The notes: a model not told the origin generated them from the letters alone. A stretch of 64,000 nucleotides of DNA from Thiorhodococcus minor (GCF_010820565.1 NZ_JAAIJQ010000005.1:58558-122557); one strand, 5' to 3'; shown: positions 1 to 8,418, numbered from the stretch's first letter. Numbers and translations: made by a program.

Positions 1-324
1 GCGGCCGCCGAGCGGGCCTACACCGAGCGCATGACCGACTTCCAGCGCGCGCGACGCCAGGCCGAGCAGCGGCTCGCCGAGGCGCAGGTGACGCGCACGG
101 GTGCCGCCGAGGCGCTGACCGTCGCCGAGCGCCGCCACCGCCTCGCGCACGAGGCCCTGGACCTGGTCCGCCGTGCCTTCGATCTCGGCGAGGCCGACCT
201 GACCGCTCTGCTGCGGGCCGAGGAGCGCGCGCGCCAGGCGAGCATGGACCTGGAGCTGCGCCGTCTCGAGCAGGGCCGGGCGCTGGCCGAGCTCAATCAA
301 GCCTTAGGAGTCGTCCCCGAATGA
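1..324 (+). CDS. Outer-membrane efflux protein, TolC/CzcC type (3' end only)
   Basis: Only the last 107 codons lie in the window; the reading frame is open from base 1 and stops at 322-324. The translation is a long, Ala/Glu/Arg-rich amphipathic helix with no membrane segment, as expected of the last periplasmic coiled coil of a TolC-fold outer-membrane channel. The next gene starts inside its stop codon (ATGA at 321-324) and is a membrane-fusion protein followed by an RND pump, so this is the outer-membrane member of the same tripartite metal efflux system. The identification rests mostly on this operon position, because the family's N-terminal part is outside the window. Confidence 0.75.
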   Translation, partial: AAAERAYTERMTDFQRARRQAEQRLAEAQVTRTGAAEALTVAERRHRLAHEALDLVRRAFDLGEADLTALLRAEERARQASMDLELRRLEQGRALAELNQALGVVPE

Positions 325-1598
325 ATCGAGTAAGCGTCGTTGAACCGCAAAGAGCACAAAGAGCGCAAAGGATTTCAAGCGATTGTCCGCGAAGGGGTGC
401 TCCATCGCAGCTCTGCTGGGGGCTCGCAAATCAAGCATTTGCCTTTCTTCGCGGCCTTTGCGCCTTTGCGGTTCCAATTCCCGAGCTCGGAGTCATCCGC
501 CGCACGCTCGGCGCCTTTGTCTTGCTGCTGCCGCTGACCGCTCCGGCCGCCGATCTGGTCGCGCTCGACGCCGAGCAGCAGCGGGCCTTCGACATCGACC
601 TCATCGGGCCACTCGCTGCCGACGCCAGGCTCTCACGCCGCTATCCGGCCGAGGTCGCCGTCCCCAATCGCCAGCTGAGGGTCGTCGCCGCACCCCAGGG
701 CGGGGTCTTGGAAACCCTTAAGGTCGCCGAAGGCGAGCAGGTCACGGCAGGGCAAATCATCGCCGAGCTGCGCAGCCCCGACCTGGTCGACATCCAGAGC
801 CAGTACGTCGAGGGACTGATCCGGCTGGAGCTGGCCGAGAGCCAGCTGGCGCGCGACCGCAAGCTCCAGCGCGAGGGGGTCATCGCCGAGCGCCGGCTGC
901 TCGAGAGCCAGGCCAAGCAGCGCGAGCTGGCGACCCTGGTCGAGCAGCGCCGCCAACTGCTGGAGCTGGCGGGACTGGCCGAGGCGGACATCGCCAACCT
1001 GACGCGCACCCGTCGGCTGTCGAGCACCCTGCCGATCCATGCGCCCATCGCCGGGGTGGTGCTCGAGCAGATGGTCAGCACCGGGCAATCGATGGCCGCC
1101 GCCGACCCCCTCTACCGGATCGCCGAGCTGGATCCGCTGTGGCTGGAGATCCATGTCCCGGTCGGTCAGCTCGATGGCCTTTCGATCGGCAATCACGTCT
1201 TCCTGACCCGCCAGGGCACGGCCGGCAAGATCATCACCATCGGGCGCATGGTCCACGGCCGAGATCAGGGCGTGCTGGTACGCGCCGAGATCCGCGAGGG
1301 CAGCGAGCAGCTGCGTCCGGGCCAATTCGTCGAGGTCCAGCTGATGGCCGCGCTCGGCACGCGCAGCTCCGACGGCGAGGCCGTCCAAGGCTGGCGTCTG
1401 CCGTCGAGCGCGCTGGTGCGCGACGGCGATGCCACCTATGTCTTCATCGCCCGCGAAGGCGGCTTCGCGGTCGCGCCGGTGACGCTGCTCGGCGAGGAGG
1501 AGCAGAGCGTCGTGGTGCGTGGCCCGCTCGCGGCCGACGACCAGGTCGCCATCAGCGGCGTGGTCGCGCTCAAGGCGGCCTGGCTGGGAGGCGAATGA
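321..1598 (+). CDS. czcB: RND efflux periplasmic adaptor (membrane fusion) protein, CzcB/CusB type
   Basis: The 425-residue frame links the inner-membrane RND pump to the outer-membrane channel. From about residue 120 it shows a lipoyl-like half-motif (GGVLETLKVAEGEQVTAGQ), a Leu/Glu/Arg-rich coiled-coil hairpin (about 160-235), the second lipoyl half (PIHAPIAGVVLE) and a beta-barrel/membrane-proximal end, the usual HlyD/CzcB order. A hydrophobic export segment lies at about residues 60-75 (AFVLLLPLTAPAA), unusually far from the first Met. The preceding 50 codons are mostly a dispersed repeat (342-474) that keeps the frame open. The annotated start ATG 321 overlaps the upstream stop; an initiation site after the repeat is possible, but no good ATG/RBS is seen there. 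The stop overlaps the czcA start. Confidence 0.9.
   Translation: MNRVSVVEPQRAQRAQRISSDCPRRGAPSQLCWGLANQAFAFLRGLCAFAVPIPELGVIRRTLGAFVLLLPLTAPAADLVALDAEQQRAFDIDLIGPLAADARLSRRYPAEVAVPNRQLRVVAAPQGGVLETLKVAEGEQVTAGQIIAELRSPDLVDIQSQYVEGLIRLELAESQLARDRKLQREGVIAERRLLESQAKQRELATLVEQRRQLLELAGLAEADIANLTRTRRLSSTLPIHAPIAGVVLEQMVSTGQSMAAADPLYRIAELDPLWLEIHVPVGQLDGLSIGNHVFLTRQGTAGKIITIGRMVHGRDQGVLVRAEIREGSEQLRPGQFVEVQLMAALGTRSSDGEAVQGWRLPSSALVRDGDATYVFIAREGGFAVAPVTLLGEEEQSVVVRGPLAADDQVAISGVVALKAAWLGGE
342..474. repeat. Dispersed 133-bp inverted-repeat element (GAACCGCAAAG family), copy 1, inside czcB
   Basis: The element begins GAACCGCAAAG and ends with the exact reverse complement CTTTGCGGTTC (464-474); direct sub-repeats of GCACAAAG/GCGCAAAGG lie just inside the left end. 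Related copies with the same ends and length lie at 17711-17842 and 62833-62979. It is translated in frame as part of czcB between the initial Met-Asn-Arg and the export signal. Confidence 0.8.
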
Positions 1599-4500
1599 TG
1601 CTGGGACGCCTGATCCAATTCGCGCTCACCCAGCGGCTGCTGATGCTGCTGACGGTCGGGCTGCTGATCGGCGGCGGCTGGAAGGCCTTCCAGCAGACCC
1701 CGATCGACGCCTTCCCCGACGTTTCGACCACCCAGGTCAAGGTCATCGTCAAGGCGCCCGGCATGACGCCGGAGGAGGTGGCCTCGCGCATCACCAGCCT
1801 GATCGAGGTCGAGATGCTCGGCATCCCGGATCAGACCATGCTGCGCTCCGTCGCCAAGTATGCGCTGACCGATATCACGGTGGACTTCGCCGAGGGCACC
1901 GACATCTATTGGGCGCGCCAGCAGGTCGCGGAGCGCCTGAGCGCCATCTGGGGCGACTTGCCCGAGGGGGTCGAGGGCGGCGTCGCACCCTTGACCACGC
2001 CGCTCGGCGAGATGTTCATGTTCACCATCGAGGGCGGCGGCCTGAGCCTGGCCGAGCGGCGCGACCTGCTCGACTGGATCATCCGTCCGGCGTTGCGCGC
2101 GGTGCCCGGCGTGGCCGAGGTCAACGCCCTCGGCGGCTATGTGACCACCTTCGAGGTGGTGCCGGACAACGCCCGCATGGCCGCGCACGGCATCCAGCTC
2201 GACGACCTGCGCGCGGCGATCGCGGCGAACAACCGCAACGACGGCGCGGGCCGGCTGGACGACGGCGAGGAGTCGCTGCTGGTGCGCAGCGAGGGCGCGG
2301 TCCAGACGCTCGACGACCTGGCCGCCATCGTCATCGGCGGCGACGGCCGCCAGCCGGTGCGCGTCGCCGACGTCGCCGAGGTGCGCCGCTCCGCGCTCAC
2401 CCGCTATGGCGCCGTGACCCAGGATGGCAAAGGCGAGGCGGTCCAAGGGCTGGTGCTGGGTCTGCGCGGCGCCAACGCGCGCACCCTGGTCGAGGGCGTG
2501 CAGGCCAAGCTCGACGAGCTGGCCCCGAGCCTGCCGGAGGCTGTGCGCATCAACGTCTTCTACGACCGCGGCGTGCTGGTCGACAAGGCCGTGCACACCG
2601 TCTCCAAGGCGCTGATCGAGGCCACCGTGCTGGTGCTCGTGCTGCTGGTGCTCTTTCTCGGCGATCTCCGCGCGGCCCTGACCGTGGCCCTGATCCTCCC
2701 GCTGGCGGCGCTGGCGACCTTCATTCTGATGCGTCAGTTCGGGCTCTCGGCCAATCTGATGTCGCTCGGCGGTCTGGCGATCGCCATCGGCATGCTGGTC
2801 GACGCCGCCGTGGTGGTGGTCGAGAACGTGGTCACCCAGCTCGCGCGCGGCGGCGGGGGCGGAAGGCTGCCGCGCCTGCACCTCATCTACCGGGCCGCGC
2901 GCGAGGTCGCCGTCCCGGTGTCCTCGGGCATTCTGATCATCATCATCGTCTTCCTGCCGCTGCTGACGCTGCAGGGGCTCGAGGGCAAGCTGTTCGTGCC
3001 GGTGGCGCTGACCATCGTCTTCGCCCTAGCCGCCTCGCTGCTGCTGTCGCTGACCGTGATCCCGGTGCTCGCGTCCTTTCTGCTCGGCGCGGTCAAGCAC
3101 AGCGACCCCTGGCTGCCGCGCCTGCTGACCCGGCTCTACATGCCGGTGCTCGACTGGGCGCTGCGCCGTCAGGCCTGGGTGATCGCCGCGGCGGCCGGCC
3201 TGCTGGTGCTGGCCGGCGTGCTCTACACCCAGATCGGCAAGACCTTCATGCCGACCATGGACGAGGGCGATCTCATCGTCCAGCTCGAGAAGCTGCCCTC
3301 GATCAACCTGGCCGAGTCGATCGCCATCGACCAGCGCATCCAGCGCGCCATCATGGCGGACGTGCCGGAGGTGACCGGCGTCATCGCCCGCACCGGCTCC
3401 GACGAGCTGGGACTGGACCCCATGGGGCTCAACCAGACCGACAGCTTCCTGGTGCTCAAGCCGCGCGAGGACTGGCGCTTCGAGACCAAGGATGCGCTGA
3501 TCGATGCCATCCGCCAGGTGCTCGAGCGCTTCCCCGGGGTCGACTACGCCTTCACCCAGCCGATCGAGATGCGCGTCTCGGAGATGCTGACCGGCGTGCG
3601 CGGCGACCTGGCGGTCAAGATCTTCGGCGGCGATCAGGACCGGCTCAACCGCGTCGCCGAGTCGCTGGTCGGCGTGCTGGAGGGCATCGCCGGCTCTCAG
3701 GACGTCTACACGCCGCGCAACGAGGGCGCCCAGTACACCAATCTGGTCGTCGACCGGCTCGAGGCCGGCCGGCTCGGCATCGACGCCGACGCCCTCGCGG
3801 CGGCACTGCGCGCCCAGGTCGAGGGGCTGCGCGTCGGCACCATCTATCTGGACAGCAAGCGGCGCCCGCTCATCATCCGCGGACCCGAGGAGCAGCGCCG
3901 CTCGCCGTCGCGCTTCGCCGGCCTGCAGGTCGCCCTGCCCGACGGGCGCGCCGCGCCGCTCGCCAACCTGGTGCGCATGGAGCGGATCGAGGGCCCGGTG
4001 GCGCTCAACCGCGAGCTGGGCAACCAGATGGCGGTGGTCATCGCCAACGTCGACGGACGCGACCTGGTCGGCTTCGTCGAGGAGGCCCGGCAGGCGGTGC
4101 GGGAGCAGCTGGATCTGCCGACCGGCTACTGGCTGGAGTGGGGCGGACAGTTCGAGAACCAGCAGCGCGCCGCCGCACGGCTCGCCCTGGTGGTGCCGAT
4201 CGCGCTGGGGCTCATCTTCCTGGTGCTCTTCTCGACCTTCGGCTCGGTGCGCCAGGCGGTCTTGGTGCTCTCCAACGTCCCCTTCGCGCTCGTCGGCGGC
4301 GTCTTCGGTCTGGCCCTGACCGGCGAGTATCTCTCGGTACCCGCATCCGTGGGCTTCATCGCCCTGCTCGGCATCGCGGTGCTCAACGGCGTGGTCATGG
4401 TGACCTACTTCAATCAGCTGCGCGTGCTCGGGCGGCCGATCCAGGAGGTCGTGGTCGAGGGCGCCAGGCGCCGCCTGCGTCCGGTCCTCATGACCGCCAA

Positions 4501-4660
4501 CATCGCCGCCTTCGGCCTGGTGCCCCTGCTGTTCGCCACAGGCCCAGGCTCCGAGATCCAGCGCCCCCTGGCCATCGTCGTGATCGGCGGCCTCATGTCC
4601 GCGACGGCCCTGACCCTGATCCTGCTGCCGATCCTCTATCGGCGGTTCGGCGAGGGCTGA
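1595..4660 (+). CDS. czcA: Heavy-metal efflux RND pump, CzcA/CusA family
   Basis: This 1021-residue protein is full length for the HME-RND family, the proton-driven inner-membrane pump that exports metal ions from the periplasm. The N-terminus shows the first membrane helix, then the family motif PIDAFPDVSTTQVKV (36-50). Two large periplasmic loops each precede blocks of hydrophobic helices (about 335-530 and 860-1015). Helix 4 reads AIAIGMLVDAAVVVVEN (395-411) with the relay Asp at 403. It lacks the DFG aspartate of Zn/Co/Cd pumps and instead resembles the CusA-type AIG..VDAA pattern, which hints at monovalent metals (Cu/Ag). The specificity is inference. ATGATG at 1595-1600 gives two adjacent starts; the first overlaps the czcB stop. 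DUF3240 follows downstream. Confidence 0.93.
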   Translation: MMLGRLIQFALTQRLLMLLTVGLLIGGGWKAFQQTPIDAFPDVSTTQVKVIVKAPGMTPEEVASRITSLIEVEMLGIPDQTMLRSVAKYALTDITVDFAEGTDIYWARQQVAERLSAIWGDLPEGVEGGVAPLTTPLGEMFMFTIEGGGLSLAERRDLLDWIIRPALRAVPGVAEVNALGGYVTTFEVVPDNARMAAHGIQLDDLRAAIAANNRNDGAGRLDDGEESLLVRSEGAVQTLDDLAAIVIGGDGRQPVRVADVAEVRRSALTRYGAVTQDGKGEAVQGLVLGLRGANARTLVEGVQAKLDELAPSLPEAVRINVFYDRGVLVDKAVHTVSKALIEATVLVLVLLVLFLGDLRAALTVALILPLAALATFILMRQFGLSANLMSLGGLAIAIGMLVDAAVVVVENVVTQLARGGGGGRLPRLHLIYRAAREVAVPVSSGILIIIIVFLPLLTLQGLEGKLFVPVALTIVFALAASLLLSLTVIPVLASFLLGAVKHSDPWLPRLLTRLYMPVLDWALRRQAWVIAAAAGLLVLAGVLYTQIGKTFMPTMDEGDLIVQLEKLPSINLAESIAIDQRIQRAIMADVPEVTGVIARTGSDELGLDPMGLNQTDSFLVLKPREDWRFETKDALIDAIRQVLERFPGVDYAFTQPIEMRVSEMLTGVRGDLAVKIFGGDQDRLNRVAESLVGVLEGIAGSQDVYTPRNEGAQYTNLVVDRLEAGRLGIDADALAAALRAQVEGLRVGTIYLDSKRRPLIIRGPEEQRRSPSRFAGLQVALPDGRAAPLANLVRMERIEGPVALNRELGNQMAVVIANVDGRDLVGFVEEARQAVREQLDLPTGYWLEWGGQFENQQRAAARLALVVPIALGLIFLVLFSTFGSVRQAVLVLSNVPFALVGGVFGLALTGEYLSVPASVGFIALLGIAVLNGVVMVTYFNQLRVLGRPIQEVVVEGARRRLRPVLMTANIAAFGLVPLLFATGPGSEIQRPLAIVVIGGLMSATALTLILLPILYRRFGEG

Positions 4661-4680
4661 GGCAGTCGTCACCCCGGAGG

Positions 4681-4754
4681 CTGGACGAGCGAGAGCGAAG
4701 TCCGCCGAATCCCGCAGCGGCATTGGTGGACTGCGCTGCGCTGGTCCACCCTAC
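4681..4754. repeat. Dispersed GTGGAC palindromic repeat, copy 1
   Basis: An imperfect inverted repeat whose arms are GGACGAGCGAGAGCGAAGTCC on the left and GGTGGACTGCGCTGCGCTGG on the right, ending in TCCACCCTAC. The same element recurs at 5768-5846, 7992-8186 (part), 15845-16079 and 49643-49721, always between genes. It produces spurious open frames on both strands. Confidence 0.8.
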
Positions 4755-4756
4755 GA

Positions 4757-4833
4757 CTGACACCTGACACCTGACACCTGACACCTGACACCTGACACCT
4801 GACACCTGACACCTGACACCTGACACCTGACAC
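4757..4833. repeat. Heptanucleotide tandem repeat, 11 perfect copies of CTGACAC
   Basis: Eleven uninterrupted 7-bp units (77 bp) lie between the end of czcA and the DUF3240 start. The reverse strand reads (GTGTCAG)n and yields a spurious 7-residue protein repeat (Val-Arg-Cys-Gln-Val-Ser-Gly). Perfect identity suggests recent slippage and a copy number that varies between strains. Confidence 0.95.
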
Positions 4834-4846
4834 CCGAAGACTGACC

Positions 4847-5149
4847 ATGCCCAACCAACTCCTCCAGCTCATCGTCCCTCCGGCCGCCGAGGACGTCGTC
4901 GCCGAGTGGCTGCTCGAGCGGGACGACGTGCCCGGTTTTACCAGCGCGCCGGTCTCCGGACACGGCTCCTCGGAGCGCTCCATGACGCTCGCCGAGCAGG
5001 TCGCGGGACGCTCGCGGCGGGTGATGTTCGTCATCCATCTGCCCACGCCGGTTGCGGCCTCGGTGCTCGCGGACCTGCGCGCGGACTTTCCCGGAAGCGG
5101 CATTCACTACTGGGTCGTGCCTGTGCTGGAGCATGGCCGGCTCGAGTGA
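4847..5149 (+). CDS. DUF3240 family protein (RND metal-efflux accessory)
   Basis: A soluble 100-residue protein with no signal peptide. The alternating pattern, starting LLQLIVPPAAEDVVAEWLLE and ending in an Ile-His-Tyr-Trp-Val strand, fits a ferredoxin-like alpha/beta fold as in PII/DUF3240 proteins. DUF3240 genes are commonly found directly after CzcA-type pumps, and this one follows czcA on the same strand, separated only by two repeats (186 bp). The function of the family is not established; a regulatory or metal-sensing role at the pump is an inference from context. Confidence 0.8.
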   Translation: MPNQLLQLIVPPAAEDVVAEWLLERDDVPGFTSAPVSGHGSSERSMTLAEQVAGRSRRVMFVIHLPTPVAASVLADLRADFPGSGIHYWVVPVLEHGRLE

Positions 5150-5306
5150 AGAGGCCCAGGAGATAGGCTCGGTGAGTCGAGACCCCGGAAACTGCTCACG
5201 AAACCACGTCAGCGCGGGACCACAGAAGAGTGCCTCTGGCCGATATCGGTTCCGAATCGCGCGAGCGAAAGCACGAAACGCAAACAACCACTCGGAGGTA
5301 AACATC

Positions 5307-5690
5307 ATGCAAGGCACAGTGAGAATCCTGCTTGCCGCAATGACCCTACTCTTGCCGCTTCATCACGGCCAGGCTCTTGCCGGAGCTGAGGGGGTCGAGG
5401 TGGAGCGGGTCTCCTCCAAGCGCGCCAAGGTTCGCTTCGTTCACACCGAGGTCCGCGATGGCGAGCTGCGCGTGCGCGGAAGCGTCTCTCGGCGGATCCC
5501 CATGCGAGGCGCGATTCCTGGGCATGTGCGCATTACGCTGCGAGATCCAACCGGCCGCGTGCTCAATGAGACTGACGCCAGTTTGATGCGACCGAGCCGA
5601 CAGTCACAATCTGCTCGTTTCTATGCGCGTTTTCCCGCAGCTGCGCCTCCGGGATCCGTGCTGACGATCGCTCACCAGCCGGACCAATGA
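5307..5690 (+). CDS. Small secreted protein of unknown function
   Basis: 127 residues with a clear Sec signal peptide (charged start, hydrophobic LLAAMTLLLPL core, Ala-rich cleavage region near residue 26). The mature part is basic and beta-rich, with a phrase HVRITLRDPTGRVL reminiscent of a small beta-sandwich; there are no cysteines. The start is chosen because CGGAGG sits 8 bases before ATG 5307; the longer frame from 5052 overlaps DUF3240 and has no such site. I do not recognise the family. It lies on the same strand as the metal efflux operon but 157 bp downstream, so co-transcription is uncertain. Confidence 0.75.
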   Translation: MQGTVRILLAAMTLLLPLHHGQALAGAEGVEVERVSSKRAKVRFVHTEVRDGELRVRGSVSRRIPMRGAIPGHVRITLRDPTGRVLNETDASLMRPSRQSQSARFYARFPAAAPPGSVLTIAHQPDQ

Positions 5691-5767
5691 GACGGGATGA
5701 GCGTCGACAGCGAGGCATCCCTGGGCCAGGCCAGTGCGCTGTCAGGCCTTGACCGTCAGTTGGACCT

Positions 5768-5846
5768 GTAGGGTGGACGAGCAAGAGCGAAGTCCACCGA
5801 ATCCCGCTCCGGCGTTGGTGGACTGCGCTGCGCTCGTCCTGCCTAC
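5768..5846. repeat. Dispersed GTGGAC palindromic repeat, copy 2
   Basis: Begins GTAGGGTGGACGAGCAAGAG and ends in CGTCCTGCCTAC; inner arms AAGTCCACCGAATCCCGC and GTTGGTGGACTGCGCTGCGC match copy 1. It lies between two convergent genes (5690 and 5959). Confidence 0.8.
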
Positions 5847-5958
5847 AGCGGGAGGCCGGTCCGACCTCCCTATGGAGATCGGATCGGACGCTGTGAGCGT
5901 CGATCGACGGAGACAGGCGGGATCCGAAGTCCCCGTCGGGGGTCGTTAGCGATGCCCC

Positions 5959-7572
5959 TTACCCTCCAACGGTGACGGTGGTCGCCGCGGTGGCCATGAC
6001 ATCCGAGCGCGACGCCGTCGCGTCGTACATGCGTTGGAAATCCGCGACCTCGGGCAGACCGACGTCCTGAAGCAGGTCGAGGAGGAAGGCGAACTGGATC
6101 GGCTGGTAGACCAGCTCGACGCTGACTTGGTAGCTGCCTGGCTCGACTCCCGACACCTGATAGGTGATCAGGTCCTCCCCGCGATTGAAGTTGCCATCGC
6201 TGGCGGCATTGCCGAACACGCCGATGTCGGACGCGACGACTGCCTTATCGAATCCGGCCGGCGTCAGGCGATTGTCTTTCAGGTATTGGGAGCCGCGCAG
6301 CAGTGTATAGGTCACCTCGTCATCGGTGTTGCCCATGATCGACTCGTAGACCTGCACCTGATCTTCGGATGTGATCAGGTCGTAATGGGGCTCGAAGGTT
6401 GCGATGTTCGTGTCCGCATCGACACCGACCACCGAGCCATCGGCGTTGACGCGACCCGACTCGAAGACGATCTGGCCCTGGGCATCGCGCACCGTGACAT
6501 GCAGGATGGCCCGCCGTGACGGATAGCTCGTGGGTACCTTGTGGCCCGAGAGGTTGCGCAGCCTTAGATCGATGCTGAGGGTCTCGTTCAGCAGGCTCGT
6601 CGAGACCACGTCGATCGCGGCAGCGCTTTCGAGCATGGCGCGCGACCGCGCGACACTGGTGGGGATGGTCGTCGACAGCACGCCCAGCTCGGCTGCGTTT
6701 TCGTCAATCAGGTTCAGGATGACCGCATTGGCACCGACCAGGTGATGCTGCGAGAAGTTGTTGCGGCGGGGCAGGTTGCGCGGGCGGTTCGCGATCTTCA
6801 CGCCGTTTGTCTTGGGCATGTGGCAGTCCTGACAGCTCTGGGCGGTCGCCCCCGCGGCGTAGTCGCTATTCTCCCACTCCGTATAGACCATCTGCTCCGG
6901 GAACTCGGTCGGCTGAACAACGCCTTGCGCGTCCACGAAGGGCGTGTACAGATTGTGACAGGTCGAGCAGACCGCGGAGTCGGAAATATGCGTGCTGGCT
7001 ACCGGCGTGTAGCCACTGTTGCGCAGCATCGGATTGATGCGGGGGCTTTGGTACTGCCCGTAGGCGTCCTTGAACGGGTTGATGGAGTAGTGGCCGGAGA
7101 ACCCATCCAGTGTCCCGAGCGTCGGGTCATCTTGGATCTGGTGACACAGGGTGCAGCTGACCCCGTCCATCGTGGGATCGTGATAGGGATTCGTCGGGTC
7201 CAACAATCCGCCGGGCTCGAGCGCGAGGATGGCGGCCCTGTCGTACTCGGCCTCGTAGTTGCCCATCGGACCGTGGCACAGGGTGCATTTCTTGTTGATC
7301 ACATCGGCCAGATGTGGATTGCGAGCCAGCTCGGTCGCAACCTTTGCTTTCCAGAACGGGTCGCGGGAGGCGTTGGCCATGAGTGTCCCGCTCCAGTCCC
7401 GCTCGATCGAGACATCCTTGCCTTGACTGTCGGTCAAGCCGTTGTGGCAGAAGGCGCAGTTCGCCGAGCCCGAAAAGTGGGTGGTCAGGAACCCCGGGTC
7501 GGCGCTCCAAGCGGCGGCGCTCAGCGATCCCAGCAGACAGGATGTCAATAGCATGCGATATCGGCTCAGCAT
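5959..7572 (-). CDS. Periplasmic five-heme cytochrome c family protein
   Basis: 537 residues with a Sec signal peptide (cleavage near Ala23) and five CxxCH heme-binding motifs: 39-43 (CAFCH), 96-100 (CTLCH), 140-144 (CTLCH), 202-206 (CSTCH) and 247-251 (CQDCH). All hemes are therefore in the N-terminal half. The C-terminal half (about 290-537) has no heme motif and is beta-rich with a phrase LRNLSGHKVPTSYPSRRA typical of the extra domain of multiheme cytochromes in the c554 group. Such proteins act in periplasmic electron transfer; the substrate cannot be read from sequence. It is monocistronic, followed by a repeat and a convergent gene. Confidence 0.88.
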   Translation of the reverse strand: MLSRYRMLLTSCLLGSLSAAAWSADPGFLTTHFSGSANCAFCHNGLTDSQGKDVSIERDWSGTLMANASRDPFWKAKVATELARNPHLADVINKKCTLCHGPMGNYEAEYDRAAILALEPGGLLDPTNPYHDPTMDGVSCTLCHQIQDDPTLGTLDGFSGHYSINPFKDAYGQYQSPRINPMLRNSGYTPVASTHISDSAVCSTCHNLYTPFVDAQGVVQPTEFPEQMVYTEWENSDYAAGATAQSCQDCHMPKTNGVKIANRPRNLPRRNNFSQHHLVGANAVILNLIDENAAELGVLSTTIPTSVARSRAMLESAAAIDVVSTSLLNETLSIDLRLRNLSGHKVPTSYPSRRAILHVTVRDAQGQIVFESGRVNADGSVVGVDADTNIATFEPHYDLITSEDQVQVYESIMGNTDDEVTYTLLRGSQYLKDNRLTPAGFDKAVVASDIGVFGNAASDGNFNRGEDLITYQVSGVEPGSYQVSVELVYQPIQFAFLLDLLQDVGLPEVADFQRMYDATASRSDVMATAATTVTVGG

Positions 7573-7775
7573 AAGGATGTCTCCGCTTCTCGTGTGATCG
7601 TCTGGCCGATAGCGATCTCACAAACAGGCCTGAGACTGACATCTGTCTGTATCAATACGCTGTAAGACCAACGGTTTCGGCAGGTTATCGGCTATCAGTG
7701 ATTGCCGAAATAATTATAGAGCTTGCTTTGGATGCGCTTGCGGCGTCCTCGGGCCCAAGGCGCCGCGGTTTGACG

Positions 7776-7985
7776 TGGATCACGCCGGATGATTTGAAGG
7801 TCGGCAGTGATGGCTGCCGGATGTCCTTAAACTCGACCCCGTGGCATCTGGTCATGGACAACCTCAACATCCATTGCTCCGAGGCGGTTGTGCGCCTCAT
7901 CGCCGAGGCCATCGGTTTCGGGGGCGACCTCGGCGTGAAGGCGCGTGTTACGCCCCGACGTGTTTGCGGACATCCGTCCCGACCT
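7776..7985 (+). pseudogene. IS630-family transposase remnant
   Basis: A short frame contains TPWHLVMDNLNIHCSEAVVR followed by LIAEA and FGGDLGVK. The V-M-D-N-L-N-x-H block is the second catalytic Asp region of IS630/Tc1-type DDE transposases, and the D-L-G-V-K phrase normally follows it. The N-terminal region with the first Asp and the C-terminal Glu region are both missing, and the frame runs out within 100 residues. This is a decayed fragment. A partial dispersed repeat begins immediately downstream (7992). Confidence 0.65.
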
Positions 7986-7991
7986 CTGTGA

Positions 7992-8186
7992 GGCGGCTAG
8001 CCTAACGCTTTGATTGTTGGGCCTCCTGCGTCGGCCCAACCTACAGCAATCTGCGATCTTCGCGGTGCGCTTGGATTACTCTCACAGTCTCAAGAGCGAA
8101 GTCCACCGAATCCCGCTCCGGCGTTGGTGGACTGTGCTGCGCTCGTCCAGCCTACAGCGGGAGGCCGGGCCAATCGATGATCGGCG
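7992..8186. repeat. Composite repeat, truncated relative of the 15.9-kb nested element
   Basis: From GGCGGCTAGCCTAACGCTTT this segment follows 15914-16107 almost base for base: a GTTGGGC...GCCCAAC hairpin, then CTCACAGTCTC, then the right part of the GTGGAC palindrome. The left end of the inserted element and the left arm of the palindrome are missing here, replaced by the transposase remnant. Confidence 0.75.
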
Positions 8187-8418
8187 CCCGCTCTCATCGC
8201 CGTCTCCGCGGGGCCCTGACTGCTTTAGCTCATCGATCGGCTCCCACAAGTCAGGGTCCTTTTGGGCCAAGCTCAGAAGCCTGGAGTGCTCGACACAGAG
8301 GCTGTTGGTGCCTATATGATGGCCGCAAAATCCTCAGCGCCATGAGCGTTCACCGTGCTGGGGGTAGCGATAAATTGCGGCTTCACTGATGAGCCCCTGC
8401 CAGGAGCCTGCTCTCTCG
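8187..8418. other. Intergenic stretch, nothing recognised
   Basis: Together with the transposase remnant and the repeat this completes an 846-bp stretch (7573-8418) with no intact gene. I see no RNA gene or clear promoter in it; a sequence TATATGATGG at about 8314 could be part of a promoter for the downstream gene, but no matching -35 box is evident. Confidence 0.4.

Noticed and set aside
3026..4723. Long minus-strand frame opposite czcA
   Set aside because: Asp/His/Gln/Arg-rich antisense shadow typical of high-GC codon bias; no signal, motif or ribosome site.
1519..4767. Very long plus-strand frame overlapping czcA in another frame
   Set aside because: It is a GC-rich shadow of czcA with Arg/Gly/Ala-dominated composition and no family motif; czcA has full conserved domains in its own frame.
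4757..4833. Possible CRISPR array
   Set aside because: The 7-bp units are directly abutting with no spacers and there are no cas genes; it is a simple tandem repeat.
4751..5317. Minus-strand frames with a seven-residue repeat (Val-Arg-Cys-Gln-Val-Ser-Gly)
   Set aside because: Produced by translating the CTGACAC tandem array; antisense to DUF3240 and without conserved sequence.
7698..7991. Intact small gene at the IS630 remnant
   Set aside because: Only a fragment of the transposase core is present, with neither end of the protein; treated as a pseudogene.
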